From: Alligator mississippiensis
Taxonomy: Eukaryota > Chordata > Crocodylia > Alligatoridae
NCBI RefSeq assembly: GCF_030867095.1
Contig: NC_081830.1
Span: 34,331,832 to 34,395,831 of the forward strand
Direction: 5' to 3'
Length of the DNA: 64,000 nucleotides
The notes under the pieces are model-generated. The model saw only the letters and a list, made by a program, of their open reading frames with translations, was not told where the DNA came from and did not search any database. A program made the position numbers and the translations under genes. Of the stretch, positions 44,627-55,883 are shown piece after piece. The first letter of the stretch is position 1. Each line of letters opens with the position of its first letter.

Positions 44627-44672
<46 letters not shown>
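44627..44672 (+). repeat. (GATA)n microsatellite
   Basis: About 11 uninterrupted GATA units. Confidence 0.97.
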
Positions 44673-44824
44673 CACAATTTAAATTAGTTATTATGATGAA
44701 TTAATCCAGGTTCCATGCCACCTACTTTTCACTGAGTGGGTCAGTTACATTCAAGGCCCTGGAGTTCTGTCCAGGATGTCACAGCAGTCAACTGGGATAG
44801 AAGAAGCTGTAACAGAAGTGATAA

Positions 44825-45760
44825 TTACCATGAACTTCTTTTTCTGTTCAGTGTTCTCCACAAGGCTCCCTTCACTTCATTGTTCCTCAGGCTGTAGATA
44901 ATGGGGTTTAACATGGGGGTGATGACTGTGTAAGAGAGAGATGAGAGTTTCTTGGTGTCAGGTGAGTAGCTGGATTTGGACCAGATGTATGTCAAACTGC
45001 TTGTACCATAAAACAGAATCACCACTGTGAGGTGGGAGGAACAAGTATTAAAAGCTTTGCATCCAGCCTCTGGTGATGTCATCTTTAGCATGGTATAGAT
45101 GATGCAAATGTAGGACACCATGATCAGTACAAATGGGACCATTATAATTATTATAGTAGCCATGAGGGAATTCATCTCAAACTTGTAGGTGTCTGCACAT
45201 ACAAGCTGTATGAACGGAGGGCCATCACAGAAGTGATCCACCTCATTGAGCCCACAGAATGGGAAACTAAAGACCCATTTGACTTGCACCGTCCCCATGA
45301 GGATTCCTGAGATCCACAAGGCCAGCACGATTTGGATGCACATCCTCCTGTTCATAATGCTTGTGTAGTGCAGTGGGTGGCATATATCAACATAGCGATC
45401 ATAAGCCATGGCAACCAGGAGGAAGCACTCCACGGTTCCGAAGATGAAGAAGAAAAACATCTGTGCTGTGCATCCAGAGAAGGAGATGGATTTATTCTCA
45501 GAGAGGAGAATCACCAGCAGTTTGGGGACAACTGCGAGGGTGAAACAGATTTCCAAGAAGGACAAGTTCCTGAGGAAGAAGTACATGGGGCTGGAAAAGG
45601 CTGGGTCTGCCGTAGTAATGAGGATGATGGGGATATTTCCAAGAAGGCTTATTACATAAATAACCAGAATCACCACAAAGAGCAGAAGCTGGAACTGCTT
45701 GAAAGTGGGGAACCCCAAGAGAATAAATTCAGTAACTACAGTTTGATTTGCCTAGACCAT
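44825..45760 (-). CDS. Olfactory receptor, OR10A-like, with TAG at codon 3
   Basis: Class II odorant receptor GPCR, single coding exon. From ATG at 45760 it reads M V stop A N Q T V V T E F I L L G F; the TAG is at 45752-45754 and the frame is open from 45751 to the TAA at 44825 (about 308 codons). It keeps the NQT glycosylation site, PMYFFLRNLSFLEICFTL, GCTAQMFFFFIFGTVECF, MAYDRYVDICHPLHY (usual A is D), SFPFCGLNEVDHFCDGPP, KAFNTCSSHLTVV and PMLNPIIYSLRNNEVKGAL. One Phe of the usual HFFCD is missing. TVQ..W.FSFPFCG and ICF are OR10A traits. A good 3' splice site (TTCTCTCTGTCTCAG) lies at 45797, with exon sequence TTTTATTTGAAC following. Without an upstream start or readthrough it is probably nonfunctional. 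Confidence 0.85.
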
Positions 45761-45829
45761 TTTTCTGAGTATCTAGAATGTGGTGTTCAAATAAAACTGA
45801 GACAGAGAGAAGTTTTGCATGTCTGCTAG

Positions 45830-48123
45830 CTGAGAGATTCTGCTGAGGTTGCACAGGTTTCATGAAATGCATAAACTTGCCATCCTATGCAAAGAAAATT
45901 GCTTCCTTGGTTTTCCGTTTAGGGCAATTCTGAATATTATTCAGGGTAGTTAACTCTTCAGACAGATCGGGTCTTAAGATGTAGGTTATATTTACTGACT
46001 GTGTGATCAGAACTTTCATCTCTTGGCTTTCCTACTTCAGGTGCTTATTTATCAACTTGAATTGGACTCATTAGGGTATCTAAGGCTTGGTCAAGCCATC
46101 TGTGTATGTCCTGAAAGGTAGAAAGAAAGCCAGGTAACATTTTAGCATCAATATAAATGCCTCTTGGGAGATGGATGCCTAAAAAAAAGCACAAATGACT
46201 CTTTTTTGCATTTTCATCCATATTTGAATGGAAGAAATCTCTGTTTTTTGTTTTGTTTTAACCAAATTCCAATTTTTGCTTGATTGTAAGAAAACGGGGA
46301 GGGGATGCCTGGAGAAATGCTAACATTTTTTAAATGCCTAACTAAGATTTTTTGGATGAAAAGCATCACGTTTTCTGAACAGGAAAATAGCACCTGTCTA
46401 AATAAATAACATAGTAGTGCATCCATTAAAAAATGCCTGCATGGGGGTCAGTACTCCAGCATTATCCAAATCCTTGGTTAAGTTAGTCTGCAAACAGTCA
46501 CACGCTTGCTTAATATTTCTATTCTTAATAATCCTGAAGACATCCATGGCGATTCTTCCAGAGGTAAGATTAGGCAGATGATTTAAGGATTTGCACTACT
46601 TGGACTCTAGTTACTTTACAGAACGAACAGTGAAATAACAATTCCCATTAAAATAAACAGCAAAACTCAAAACTTCAATCATGTCAGGTGTTCCTTCGGT
46701 ATAACTACCTCTTTCTTTCAATGTAGACACCAAAGATTTAAAGTTATGTAATATAATTGTGTTTATCCATTTAAGATACTAAAATACTGCACTCTTTACG
46801 TGACCACCTATCTATTAAAAGACAAAACTCAGGATAAGATAGATTTCAGTAGCCTAGCCAATAAATGGGGCTGGAATTCTGCAATAAAATGGGACTTGCC
46901 ATTCAGCAAGTAAAGAATCTGATAATTTGAGAATAATATGAACCTGACATGTTGCTGAAATATGTAAGTATATAGATATATTACAGAAGTACTTTCCAAC
47001 TACAATATACAAAAAAATATTGCAAACCCATGTATAAGGTTCGATTTCACATCAGAGAACTACACACAAGGTGGAGGAATGCCTTGCTTAATAAATTCTC
47101 CAATACAATCGATTTTGTGGATGTTCTTTTAAAATACCCATTCTATTTTTAAGTCAATAAACCAGAAAGACACTTTATATGATCATTCAGTGAAAAATTA
47201 AATATTTTACAATTATTTTTTACAGTTCTTTGGGGACAAGGTAAAGGAAATATTGCTTTAACTATTTCATTCAATGAAATCTGTGAAAAAGTACATAATG
47301 ATACTTGCAAAATTACAACAGAGACCAATGGCTTGTAAATAAACAATGTTATACAAGGAACATGGTACAACAGAGTTGGTATTTAGATCAGGGTGACACT
47401 GTCCTCTTTTCTTGAGCTGTCAGCATTAAACTGTTGTTACTTTCCTTCAGACAACACTATGCAAAAGTTGGTCAAAGCAATTGTTACTTCCCAACCTACA
47501 CCCCTCGCCCATGTGCCCCTTTCTCCATCTATGCATCTGTCTCCCTATCTGATGTATCATAGACATCAGTGGACAATCCACTCACATTGCATTTGTATCA
47601 TATTTAGAGTTAGCTGTTCTTACCATTCGGTACTATTTCCCCATACTTTTCTTGTACTTAATAGATGGATATGGTGCACAGGGGTCACAGCCCTTTACCT
47701 GCCAAAAATTGTGGCAGCTGTTCTCAATTCCGTGGGTGGAGAGATGGAAAAAATCCTCTTGCAAAATTAAGGGGAAAATCCATGGTGTTTTTCAATGAAA
47801 CTAGCATTACTGACATTCAGGAAACCTGACAGGCCAAAAAGTGTTTCAAACCACATCCTGCTTAAAATACTCTTGCCTTTCACAACTCCACCTCAGTATC
47901 CAAGGGTGAGCTGTCTTGCTGCTTTCAATGAACTATATCATCCACTCCGGGGATATAGCCACAGGAGAGACAGGGAACTCAGTTTGAAATGGTTTCAGCA
48001 CTTATCACTGAGCATTATTATGGGCTAAAGTTTAATACAGTTGTAGCCAAAATTAGTTACATGACTAAAGCTGACAAAATAGACAGGCAGTTGAATGTGT
48101 GTACCAATATTCAATTATACTGA
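45830..48123. other. Non-coding stretch without a recognised gene
   Basis: AT-rich. I saw no repeat family I could name and no gene; short open frames lack domains. Confidence 0.35.
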
Positions 48124-48300
48124 AATCATAGAAAAGTAGAACTGGAAGGGACCTTCAGAAATCATCTAGTTGAACTCTTTACCTGAGGCATCCCTATACA
48201 AACACTCTGATAAAAATCCTTATTTAACTTATTCCTAGAACTTAATCAACTCAGTTGCACAACTACAAAGCATAGCAGTCCAACCTGGCACATGTCAAGC
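48124..48300 (-). repeat. Old CR1/L3-like 3' end
   Basis: AATCATAGAAAAGTAGAACT, GGAAGGGACCTTCAGAAATC and ATCTAGTTGAACTC keep the CR1 3' UTR order on the minus strand. Confidence 0.65.
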
Positions 48301-48579
48301 ATGGGGAAGAGGTCTGTCAGTGTCTTGCTACTGCAAGGATTGTTAAAATGTGTTTTAGAGATCCAAAGGGAGAGTGCTATAACCCCCATTGCAAAGGAAG
48401 GCAAAAACTCCACATCTGTAGCAACATGAGAGAGAGAAAAATCCTTCCTGGCCCCATGTGGCAGTCTCAGAGGCCATCAGGCAGCCCAGCCCAGATTAAT
48501 TGCCCAGCTGACCAAACATGCCAGAAGCGCTGACTGGTAGCCTCATCCCTGTTGGGGAACCAGCTGGACACTGTTTAGA

Positions 48580-49030
48580 ATCATAGGAAAGTAGGTCTGG
48601 AAGAGATGTCATGAAGTCATCTAATTCACCCCCAGTTCTCAAAGCAGGGTCAAGCCTGGTTAAATCATCCCAACCAAGTCTAACCTGCTTTTGAAAATGT
48701 CCAGGGATGGAGATTCTATAACTTCTTTAGGCAGCCTGTCCCAATGCTTAACAACCCTCATAGTCAGAAAGTTGTTCCTAAATCTCCAAATTAAATTTCT
48801 TCTGTTGCAGCTTGAGTCCATTGCTCCTAGTCCCACTATGGCCATAGAGTCTTTCTACATCTTCATAACCACCATTCAGTTATTTGAAAACTTATCCATT
48901 CAGCCCTCTGTCTTCTCTTCTCCTGGTCTTTCCTATTAGCCCTGCTTCCCAGGCCTCTAAACATCTTATTGCTCTCTACTAGAATCTTTTCATTCTGTCC
49001 ACATCTTTCTTGAAGTGTGGGTTAGGGTCT
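48580..49030 (-). mobile_element. Old CR1 fragment, RT C terminus and 3' UTR
   Basis: Minus strand gives RRNLIWRFRNNFLTMRVVKH then WDRLPKEVIESPSLDIFKSR, the CR1 C-terminal pattern (compare RKNFFTVRVARVWNGLPREV in the young copies), followed by the 3' UTR at 48580-48660. An ancient copy. Confidence 0.8.
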
Positions 49031-49959
49031 CCAGATTGGATGCTGGAAGTGGATAGCAACCTCCCCATTTAAGTCTACTTGTAGTTGCATATTGCAGCCA
49101 ACAGTTCTCCCTGAAGATGATCTGTGAGTAGGCTTGGCCAAACTGTTGCTGAGAGATAGTTAAAGGGATCCCCAAGCAGCTGCAATGTGTGGCAACAGCA
49201 GTGGGAGTAGTAGCAAAAAATTCACCATCTGGATCTGTGCCCCCCTCAGAGGGGAGAGCAGATCCAGTGATTTTACATATGCTGGTGGTTTCAATCTAGG
49301 CAGATGGAGGAGAAGAGATGCTGGTGGATTTGTGAAAAGGAGCTGGAACCACATGCCATTTTAAGTAGATAGTGCTGAAGACCACACTTTCTGCATGGGG
49401 CTGCAGAAAAGGAACATAAGCTTGCCATTAGGCAAAGAAAGAGGAAACCCCTGTGTGTGCCTAGGGAGCCACATGACCAAAAGGGGTGAGGCTTAGAGGG
49501 ATATAAACCAGGGTCCAAGGCAAAGCGGGCAGTCTGAGCCGGCAGGCTGTAAGAAGCAGTGCTGTAGGGAGCGAGGGGCCTGATTAGACAAGGAGGCAGG
49601 ATCCCAAACTGCAGGGAACCTGTAGGAAGTCCTTTACCACTAGGTAGCTGAAGAAAAGTATTTGAGACCTGGTATTGCAGCTGGTTGCCATGGTATGGTG
49701 TTGAGCCAGGGCAGGGGAACCTCTTGTTTGAGAGCAGCTGCTCATTTCATTTGTGTTTAAATACCAGAGAAGCAGGTTGTGGCTGTAGGGGCAGAAGAGG
49801 CCACTGAGTGCTTCCTCATAGTTGAACCCAGGATGGGCTTCAGATTGTTGAAATGGCAAAATAGCCAAGAAGTGGGGAGCTTTTTAGATTTCCCCCCCCA
49901 AAAAAAACCAAAAAAACAAAAAAAAACAAACCAAACAAATATTTTAAGGAATCCACAGC
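49031..49959. other. Non-coding; possible 5' part of the Tx1-like element
   Basis: A GC-richer block at 49490-49640 with GGATATAAACCAGGG (TATA-like) precedes the endonuclease fragment on the same strand. A C-run then A-rich tract lies at 49892-49945. No protein is recognised. Confidence 0.3.
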
Positions 49960-50815
49960 AATGTGGGTGACAGGAACAGAAGACAATGCAAACATAAGTA
50001 GCAATAGAGAAAGGATGAATGCTTTTATTACATTTTTAATAATAGCATTGATAGTGGCCTTCCTAAATGTGAGGAGTATTTTAAGTAAACAGATGTGGGA
50101 AAAGGTTGAATTGGTTTTGGCACAGATAAAGTCAAGCATTTTATATGTACGGGAGTGTGACTTGTCATATGGTGGAGGCTATAGTGTGGTTGAGAAGAGA
50201 TGGAAGTGGGGGCCCTCTTGATGATCAGGTACATATGAAAACAGGTCAATAGGGGTGGCAGTTTTAATTATGAACCCTTAAGTTAATATTGTTAGAGGAA
50301 ATATTATGGGTGACTGTCTGCAGAACATGATGGTGAAGGTTGGGGAGGCAGAGGTGGATGTTTTTAATGTTTGTACCCCTCCTAAAAAAGAAGCCAACTG
50401 TGAACTTCTAAGGAAAAAAATGGCTGTGTGTGTATGACCGGAAGGAAACTGTGGCCAGTGGTGGGGGATTTTTAACCGTATCATTGTGGAGAGAGATAAA
50501 CAAGGGAGAGAAGCAGTAAGTGGTTTGGACTGTTCATCAAAATTGTTGAAGGAGGTTTTAAAGAATGAAAGTTGTATGGATGTGTGGAGAGGTGAGAGGG
50601 ATTTTTCAATACTGGGACAGAGGCACAATCAAGGATCAACTCTTGTTTTTAATCTCTCCTGAATTAGAAGTGATTAACAAGGAAGTGACAACCTATGTTT
50701 TTAATGGATCACTTCTTACTGAAAGTGGAGGTGGGAGTTGGGGAACATGGTGTCAAAGGCTGGAATATATGGAAATCAAACATGAAAATACTGGAAGAGG
50801 AAGGAGTTAGTAAAG
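49960..50815 (+). mobile_element. Tx1-like LINE fragment: endonuclease domain
   Basis: The + frame reads ALIVAFLNVRSILSKQMWEK, VLAQIKSSILYVRECDLSY and VEKRWKWGPS, which is the start of the APE-like endonuclease of Tx1/L1-type ORF2 (LNVRG, LQE-type motif here VRE). After breaks it continues with IGVAVLIMNP, CTPPKKEANCELLRKKM, KESCMDVWRGERDFSILG-like and a GQRHNQGSTLVF segment (usual TWRN..ASRLDYI). Several stops. This covers the N-terminal half of ORF2, so it is a different copy from the one at 29.7-31.8 kb. Confidence 0.65.
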
Positions 50816-51275
50816 GTTTTTAGGTAGCAGCATAACGGGTGGCAAATGCTGAAAGCTACTATGTTGATGTCACTTATCATCAAAGATTTGAGCAACTTTC
50901 TTTGCTAGCCTACATAAATCCATGTTGCCTTCTCAGCCTGCAGCCACTTCGTTGCATTGTAAGATGAGAGTAGAAAAAGCTTATCTGGGAATCATTTGTT
51001 TGCATGAATCTCAATTGTCTTTTGTCCCTTCTGTTTTTAAGGAAACTAATGATGCTCTTAAGGAGCAAATGAAAATCCTTCCTTCCTGTCCCTCATCCCC
51101 TTCCTGCTCAAAGGCATGCCCACTCTTTGTCTTCCTCCCCCTTGCCTCTTTCTGGCTGTCTTGGGGTCCAGGAGGTACCATTCTTGCCTATGGCATGGGG
51201 AATGGGCACAGATGGAGATAATGGCAGTAGGGATGGAAAGGGGTTCTCTTTCTTGCACCTGCTTTAGAAATGGGC

Positions 51276-51312
<37 letters not shown>

Positions 51313-52077
51313 AGGGGGGGGAAACTACTCTCCCTCATACTGTAATTCTTGCCCCCTCCCCAACAAAGCATTCCCATCCGCAGACAGTGGAGAAGACAGC
51401 AGTGCAGGCAGGGGAGTTGAGGGGTAAGAAGGAAGGAGGAGGTGTACCTATGAGAAGGAAGGGGAAGGGAGGGGGATTTTTCACTTGCTTTAGGAATTTT
51501 AAAAAGTCTGTGCACACTGGTGGGGACTGAGATCAGGGAGTGCAGCCACCTCTGCAGTGCTGGTTGCTGCTCCCACACTCCCTTCTGGGAAATCCTGGGT
51601 CTTCCTCTGAATATCTCCCCCTCCTCCACTGTATGGTAGGGAGCCCCTGCTCTTGAGGGAAGAGTCCATCAATGTTTCTAGACTCCAAGGCTCCAGTCCA
51701 ATTCCCTCCCTCCCACCCCCAGTAGTTATAACTGGCTTCAATAAATACACAAGTACACATGATTGAGAAGAACAACACTGTAATGGGTTGCCACTCCCTT
51801 TGGCATACTGAGGAGACAGTTCCTTATAGAAGCCAAACCATTTATTATAACATGAAGAAAGCTTGCCACAGTAAACAAGACATGTCTCTCACCACAGCAA
51901 ACCAACAAACACAAAATCAAACCTCTAGTCCTTCCTCAGCCCTCGAGGAGTGACACAAGTCCCTGTGCTTTTTCCCCCCACCAGCTTCTCTTTCTGAGTG
52001 TTTTTAACTTCCTCTGAGCCCAGCTCCTCATCTCTGTCAGTTGAGCCAGTGTTCCTAAGCAGGTAGGCTGTTATTCC
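50816..52077. other. Non-coding with (GT)n microsatellite
   Basis: (GT)n at 51279-51311 followed by GGAGGGGGGGG. GC-rich flanks give overlapping Ser/Pro-rich frames. No gene is supported. Confidence 0.5.
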
Positions 52078-52300
52078 ATAGAGTCATAGATTGTAGAGTC
52101 AGAAGGGACCACAAAGGATCATCATGTCTGACCCCCTGCCCTTGGCAGGAAAGAGGACCGAGGTCAGATGACCCCAGCCAGGTGACTATCAAGCTTCCTC
52201 TTGAAGACCTTCAAGTTAGGTGATAGCACCACCTCTCTTGGAAGCCCGTTCCAGATTCTAGCCACCCAGATAGTACTACTTCTCTTGGAAGCCCATTCCC
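52078..52300 (-). mobile_element. CR1 3' fragment, minus strand
   Basis: ATAGAGTCATAGATTGTAGA tail, GTCAGAAGGGACCACAAAGG and CTCTTGAAGACCTTCAAGTT follow the 3' region of the young copies but with more changes. 5' truncated after about 200 bp. A CTCTCTTGGAAGCCCGTTCC segment is partly repeated at 52278-52300. Confidence 0.85.
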
Positions 52301-52407
52301 GTAGCCCTCTGCAGGTAGCTTCCAGCTCCTGAGCCCTGCACCTTGTTACAAAAACACTTTAATTTGTGGAGCAGTATGCAAGGTTTGCAGGTCCTTTGTC
52401 TCTCTCT

Positions 52408-52875
52408 GGGTGCTTCTACACATGAAATTAATGTGACACAATAAATTCGGAAGCACTTTGAGCTGAAGTACACTGCTCCTGGGCACAGAATTTATATGTG
52501 ACCCCAGGACAGCTGGACTTTGAGCCAGGGCAGAGCAGGACCCTGGCTGGCAGCAGGCTTAGGGTAGGGGGATGGTGAGGGGCTCCGCCTCAGGCTGCAG
52601 GGGTGATAGTGTTGGGTAGCAGAGGGGCTGGCTGTGGCACGAGGGTGTTTATCCTGCTGAGCCACATGGCTAGGTGGCAGGCAGGAGTCTGGCTCCCACC
52701 TGGTCACTGACTACATGTGTGTTTCAGTGCAGTAAAAGACTGTGACAGTACTATCTTATGTTGGAGTTAATTAGTTATTTAATATGCCGTAATACCAGCA
52801 CATTTGTAGACTGTGACACTTTACTGCAGAGCTAATTAGTCAACTCCACAGTAAAGCACATGTGTAGATGCACAC
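52408..52875. mobile_element. MITE, same family as 2130-2520
   Basis: Ends GGGTGCTTCTACACATG and CATGTGTAGATGCACAC are inverted. Inside are ATTAATGTGACACAATAAA, AGCCAGGGCAGAGCAGGACC, ACATGTGTGTTTCAGTGCAG and GTGACACTTTACTGCAGAGC. Non-coding; no clear target duplication. Confidence 0.75.
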
Positions 52876-53149
52876 TCTGATTCTGAACTAGCTAGTCTCT
52901 GAAAGACTATGTTCCTATTCCCAGATCCCTCAGTTGCCTGTTAGGGAGCATCCATAAATTATAAATGCTACATCTCCCCTAAAAATGTACAAAAACAAAT
53001 TTAACACAGACTTCCATTAATATCAGTCTCCAGAGCAGTGGTCATTAGCACATCAGTCTGGAACAGATCTTTACTACTCAATTTCTTCTTCTCCCTTTTC
53101 TGCATCTCTTTTAGAAAATCTTTATGGGTCTTGCAGGAGGTTTCTTCTT

Positions 53150-53480
53150 AGACTGATGAAATATCTTATACAATTCCTAATTTGTTGTTGATGGGAAGCT
53201 TTTCCTCCAAGTCCTGACAGGCTTGAGTCCTTACACTGGGATCCAATTTATTTGTACTTTTAGCAACTGTGTTTCTGAACATATCACAAAGTTCATTAGC
53301 AGAGGCTGAATTATTTTTTCTGCATGATAAAATTTACATTTGTTTCCATAGGTACATTTTTTCCCATAAAGACATGGTTGCTTCTTGTGTTTTGGAACAA
53401 TCAAAGAATATCTTGCATTCAAAAGTTTGACTAACTTTATTCCAACTACATATTTGCTCACATAAAATATATCACCCAAA
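53150..53480 (-). pseudogene. Regnase (ZC3H12)-like CCCH zinc-finger fragment
   Basis: Minus strand reads [20 protein letters not shown] then [13 protein letters not shown]. The finger has spacing C-x5-C-x5-C-x3-H, the spacing of the Regnase/MCPIP finger, and [21 protein letters not shown] matches the segment just after the NYN/PIN RNase domain in that family. After a frame change it continues [18 protein letters not shown] and ACQDLEEKLPINNKLGIV to a TAA near 53170. The RNase domain was not found upstream. Either a retrocopy piece of a ZC3H12-type gene or a part of an unrecognised element. Function unlikely. Confidence 0.5.
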
Positions 53481-53533
53481 GAAAATCTTGACCTTTACAT
53501 CTTTTCTGGACTATCATGGCTATAACCTCACTC

Positions 53534-53728
53534 TTACACTACCTTTCTTCCTAAGAAAATTGTCCAGATTTGGGCTGTGACAGTCAAAAGGATCATCATT
53601 TTGTCATCTTGTACTGCAAGGTCACATTTAACTAGATTCAGTTTCTCACAAGCTGCCAGACCAAAAATTGGCATCAGCTCCTGAGGTACTACAATGAATG
53701 GGAGTTTTATGTTTTTGTGGCCTACCAA
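53534..53728 (-). other. Ty3/gypsy-like pol fossil (protease end), tentative
   Basis: A short minus-strand stretch resembles the end of the aspartic protease region of Ty3/gypsy pol (LPFIVVPQELMPIFGLAACE then KLNLVK). No LTRs or other parts are visible nearby. An old, fragmentary fossil. Confidence 0.4.
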
Positions 53729-53729
53729 C

Positions 53730-55883
53730 TTCTTAACTGACAGGATGCATTCCCCGACTCCAGCAGAGTCAGGGAGGAGGACTTACAGGCTATGGCTCTT
53801 TAGAGATTCAAAGATCCCTGTCTGTTGATAAAATAAAAGATGCCTGTCTGTTGCTTAGAGGAAGGAAAACTGCTGTCCTGGTTAGCATGGGGCTGTGTGG
53901 GGTGGGAGGGAATGAATGTGAACTTTTGAAAATAAATTGTATACAGACTAGAGGAGGAGAAATTGAGGTGAAAAACAAAAAAAAATTAAGAAATTAAAGG
54001 GGAATTGGAATTATTTAAGGTGGGGACAGCCCAATGAAGCCCTAGGTTTGGCTCACCAGAGTGGGTCAGGTAGAGAGAGGCACACCAAACCAAGGGAAAA
54101 AATCCACAAGGAGCAATAAGACAAAAATAACTAATGTATTGTTTTATTTATTTGTCAATTTATTTTATATTAATTTTATGCCACAGGAGCAGCAGCCACA
54201 TACATTATTAAGCTGCTAAGCATTCTCCCCTTTCCCTTCCATGTACCTGTCTCATGTCTCCCATTCTGTTGTCCCCCACCCACCTCCCTGTCTGGTCCCC
54301 TAGGTGATCCCCAACAGCCCAAGAACAGGCTCAGGGAAGAGGATCCTGCCCATCTCCATGGCCAATGATGCTGCTCCTGGCTTATCTGGAGCAGGTCTGG
54401 AGTTCCTGTTGTCAACCAGAAACAGCTGCAGCAGTGGGTAGGAGAGAGGGAGAATAGAAGGGGAGCAGACATACTTCTGAGCATGGATGGGAGGAAAGAG
54501 GGTATCAAGGGCTGGAAGGAGTTGGGATTCTTATTTGATTCTTGGACTTAAAATAGTCCCTGGCTGCTGCTCCTGTGGCTTGGTCTGCCTGCTTGTTGGC
54601 AGGGGCAGGGGAGTTGGGAATGGGGATGCTGCTACTTTTGCAGTTAGAATGGCTGTTCTCATATCCACATTTACAAAATCCTAGATCCACCCATGCATGT
54701 ATCTCATGGTTTAATTCATTCACTGGTATATGTCTGTAGATCCCCTTAGCTGTCAGTGACTGAGATCTGCAGCTGGTGTAACTGCCATAAATATTCTGAC
54801 TTATATTCCTGGATAATGTTAATTGGTGTAGATTAATTAAAGTTACTGAGCCATGCCCCAGCTAGTGTAAATCTTTCATTCAGTGGGTCAGTGGTCCAGC
54901 TATCATAAATCAGTCATTGGAATGAACAGGACAGATTCTTGGCTGTTGTATGCCATTGACTTCAATGGGGAAATACTGACTTACAACAGCTGAGAAGATT
55001 GTTCCTATACATATCAGATAACTGAGCTTCAGCATGGTTCATCACTTCTGCTGTGAAACTTACCCATTGAATTCTTCCCCTGGCTCATCTACCATTTCAG
55101 TTAGTTATCTCATACTTTTCTTATGGTTTCCACTCCGGGACACCTTCTCCTCCTCTTTATGCTTTGGTAGGGTATTAAGAGTAACCCAAGTTACAGCCCT
55201 AAAACTAAACAGGAGAGATGATTATCCAAAAACCATAGTGGGCTTTAGGAGAGATGCTCAGGAATGTATCTGTCCCATTGTCTCCTACTCTACATGTGCC
55301 AAATCCCAGAAATGAGGCCATGCAGTGGCCTTAGAGTTCACATGGCATTTTTTAGGGTATAGGCAAGTGAAACAATTGTACTGATTTCAGAGGATACCGG
55401 TACAGGCCAACACCATGAATCTATTACATCTTCATGATTCTGTAAAAAAAACACACAAGCAGCACTGCTCCAACTTTAACCCAACTTCAGTCAGGATCAC
55501 AGTTTGGGTGAATCATGCAGAGGTAAGTGTTAGAGCATGATAGCTGATGTCTGCTCTTAAAAACAGCTCCACCTCCTCTTTTAAAGCAGCTAAAAAGTAC
55601 ATTTGTTCATACCTTTAGGCACTCTGTCTTCAGCATCCTTATTAGCACATGCTCAGTGCCCCTTGCTCTACATTGCCACTTTTTGGGGTTTTTTAGCATA
55701 CATGGACCAAGTGGGCAGGCTGTTTTTTGCATCCAAACTTAGGTTCTGCAAAGAGTATAAAAAAAGGCATATATCTTTTTTCTGACAGTCTACATTTGGC
55801 ATGCTGGTTTAAACTTGCTTGACTAGGTGAGACAGATTACTGTTGAGACAGTTGAGACTAGTTGAGACAGATGACAGTTGAGA
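53730..55883. other. Non-coding stretch without a recognised gene
   Basis: 54890-54990 contains TTGACTTCAATGGGG and CTGACTTACAACAGCTGAG, a pattern of an ancient dispersed sauropsid repeat. Nothing coding is supported. Confidence 0.35.

Noticed and set aside
44627-44672. Regular short repeats considered as a possible CRISPR array or satellite
   Set aside because: Plain GATA microsatellite without spacers. No array with unique spacers occurs in the window.
45332-45829. 165-residue + strand frame
   Set aside because: Antisense shadow of the OR10A-like gene.
51116-51778. Overlapping Ser/Pro/Val-Cys-rich frames
   Set aside because: Driven by a (GT)n tract and pyrimidine-rich flanks.
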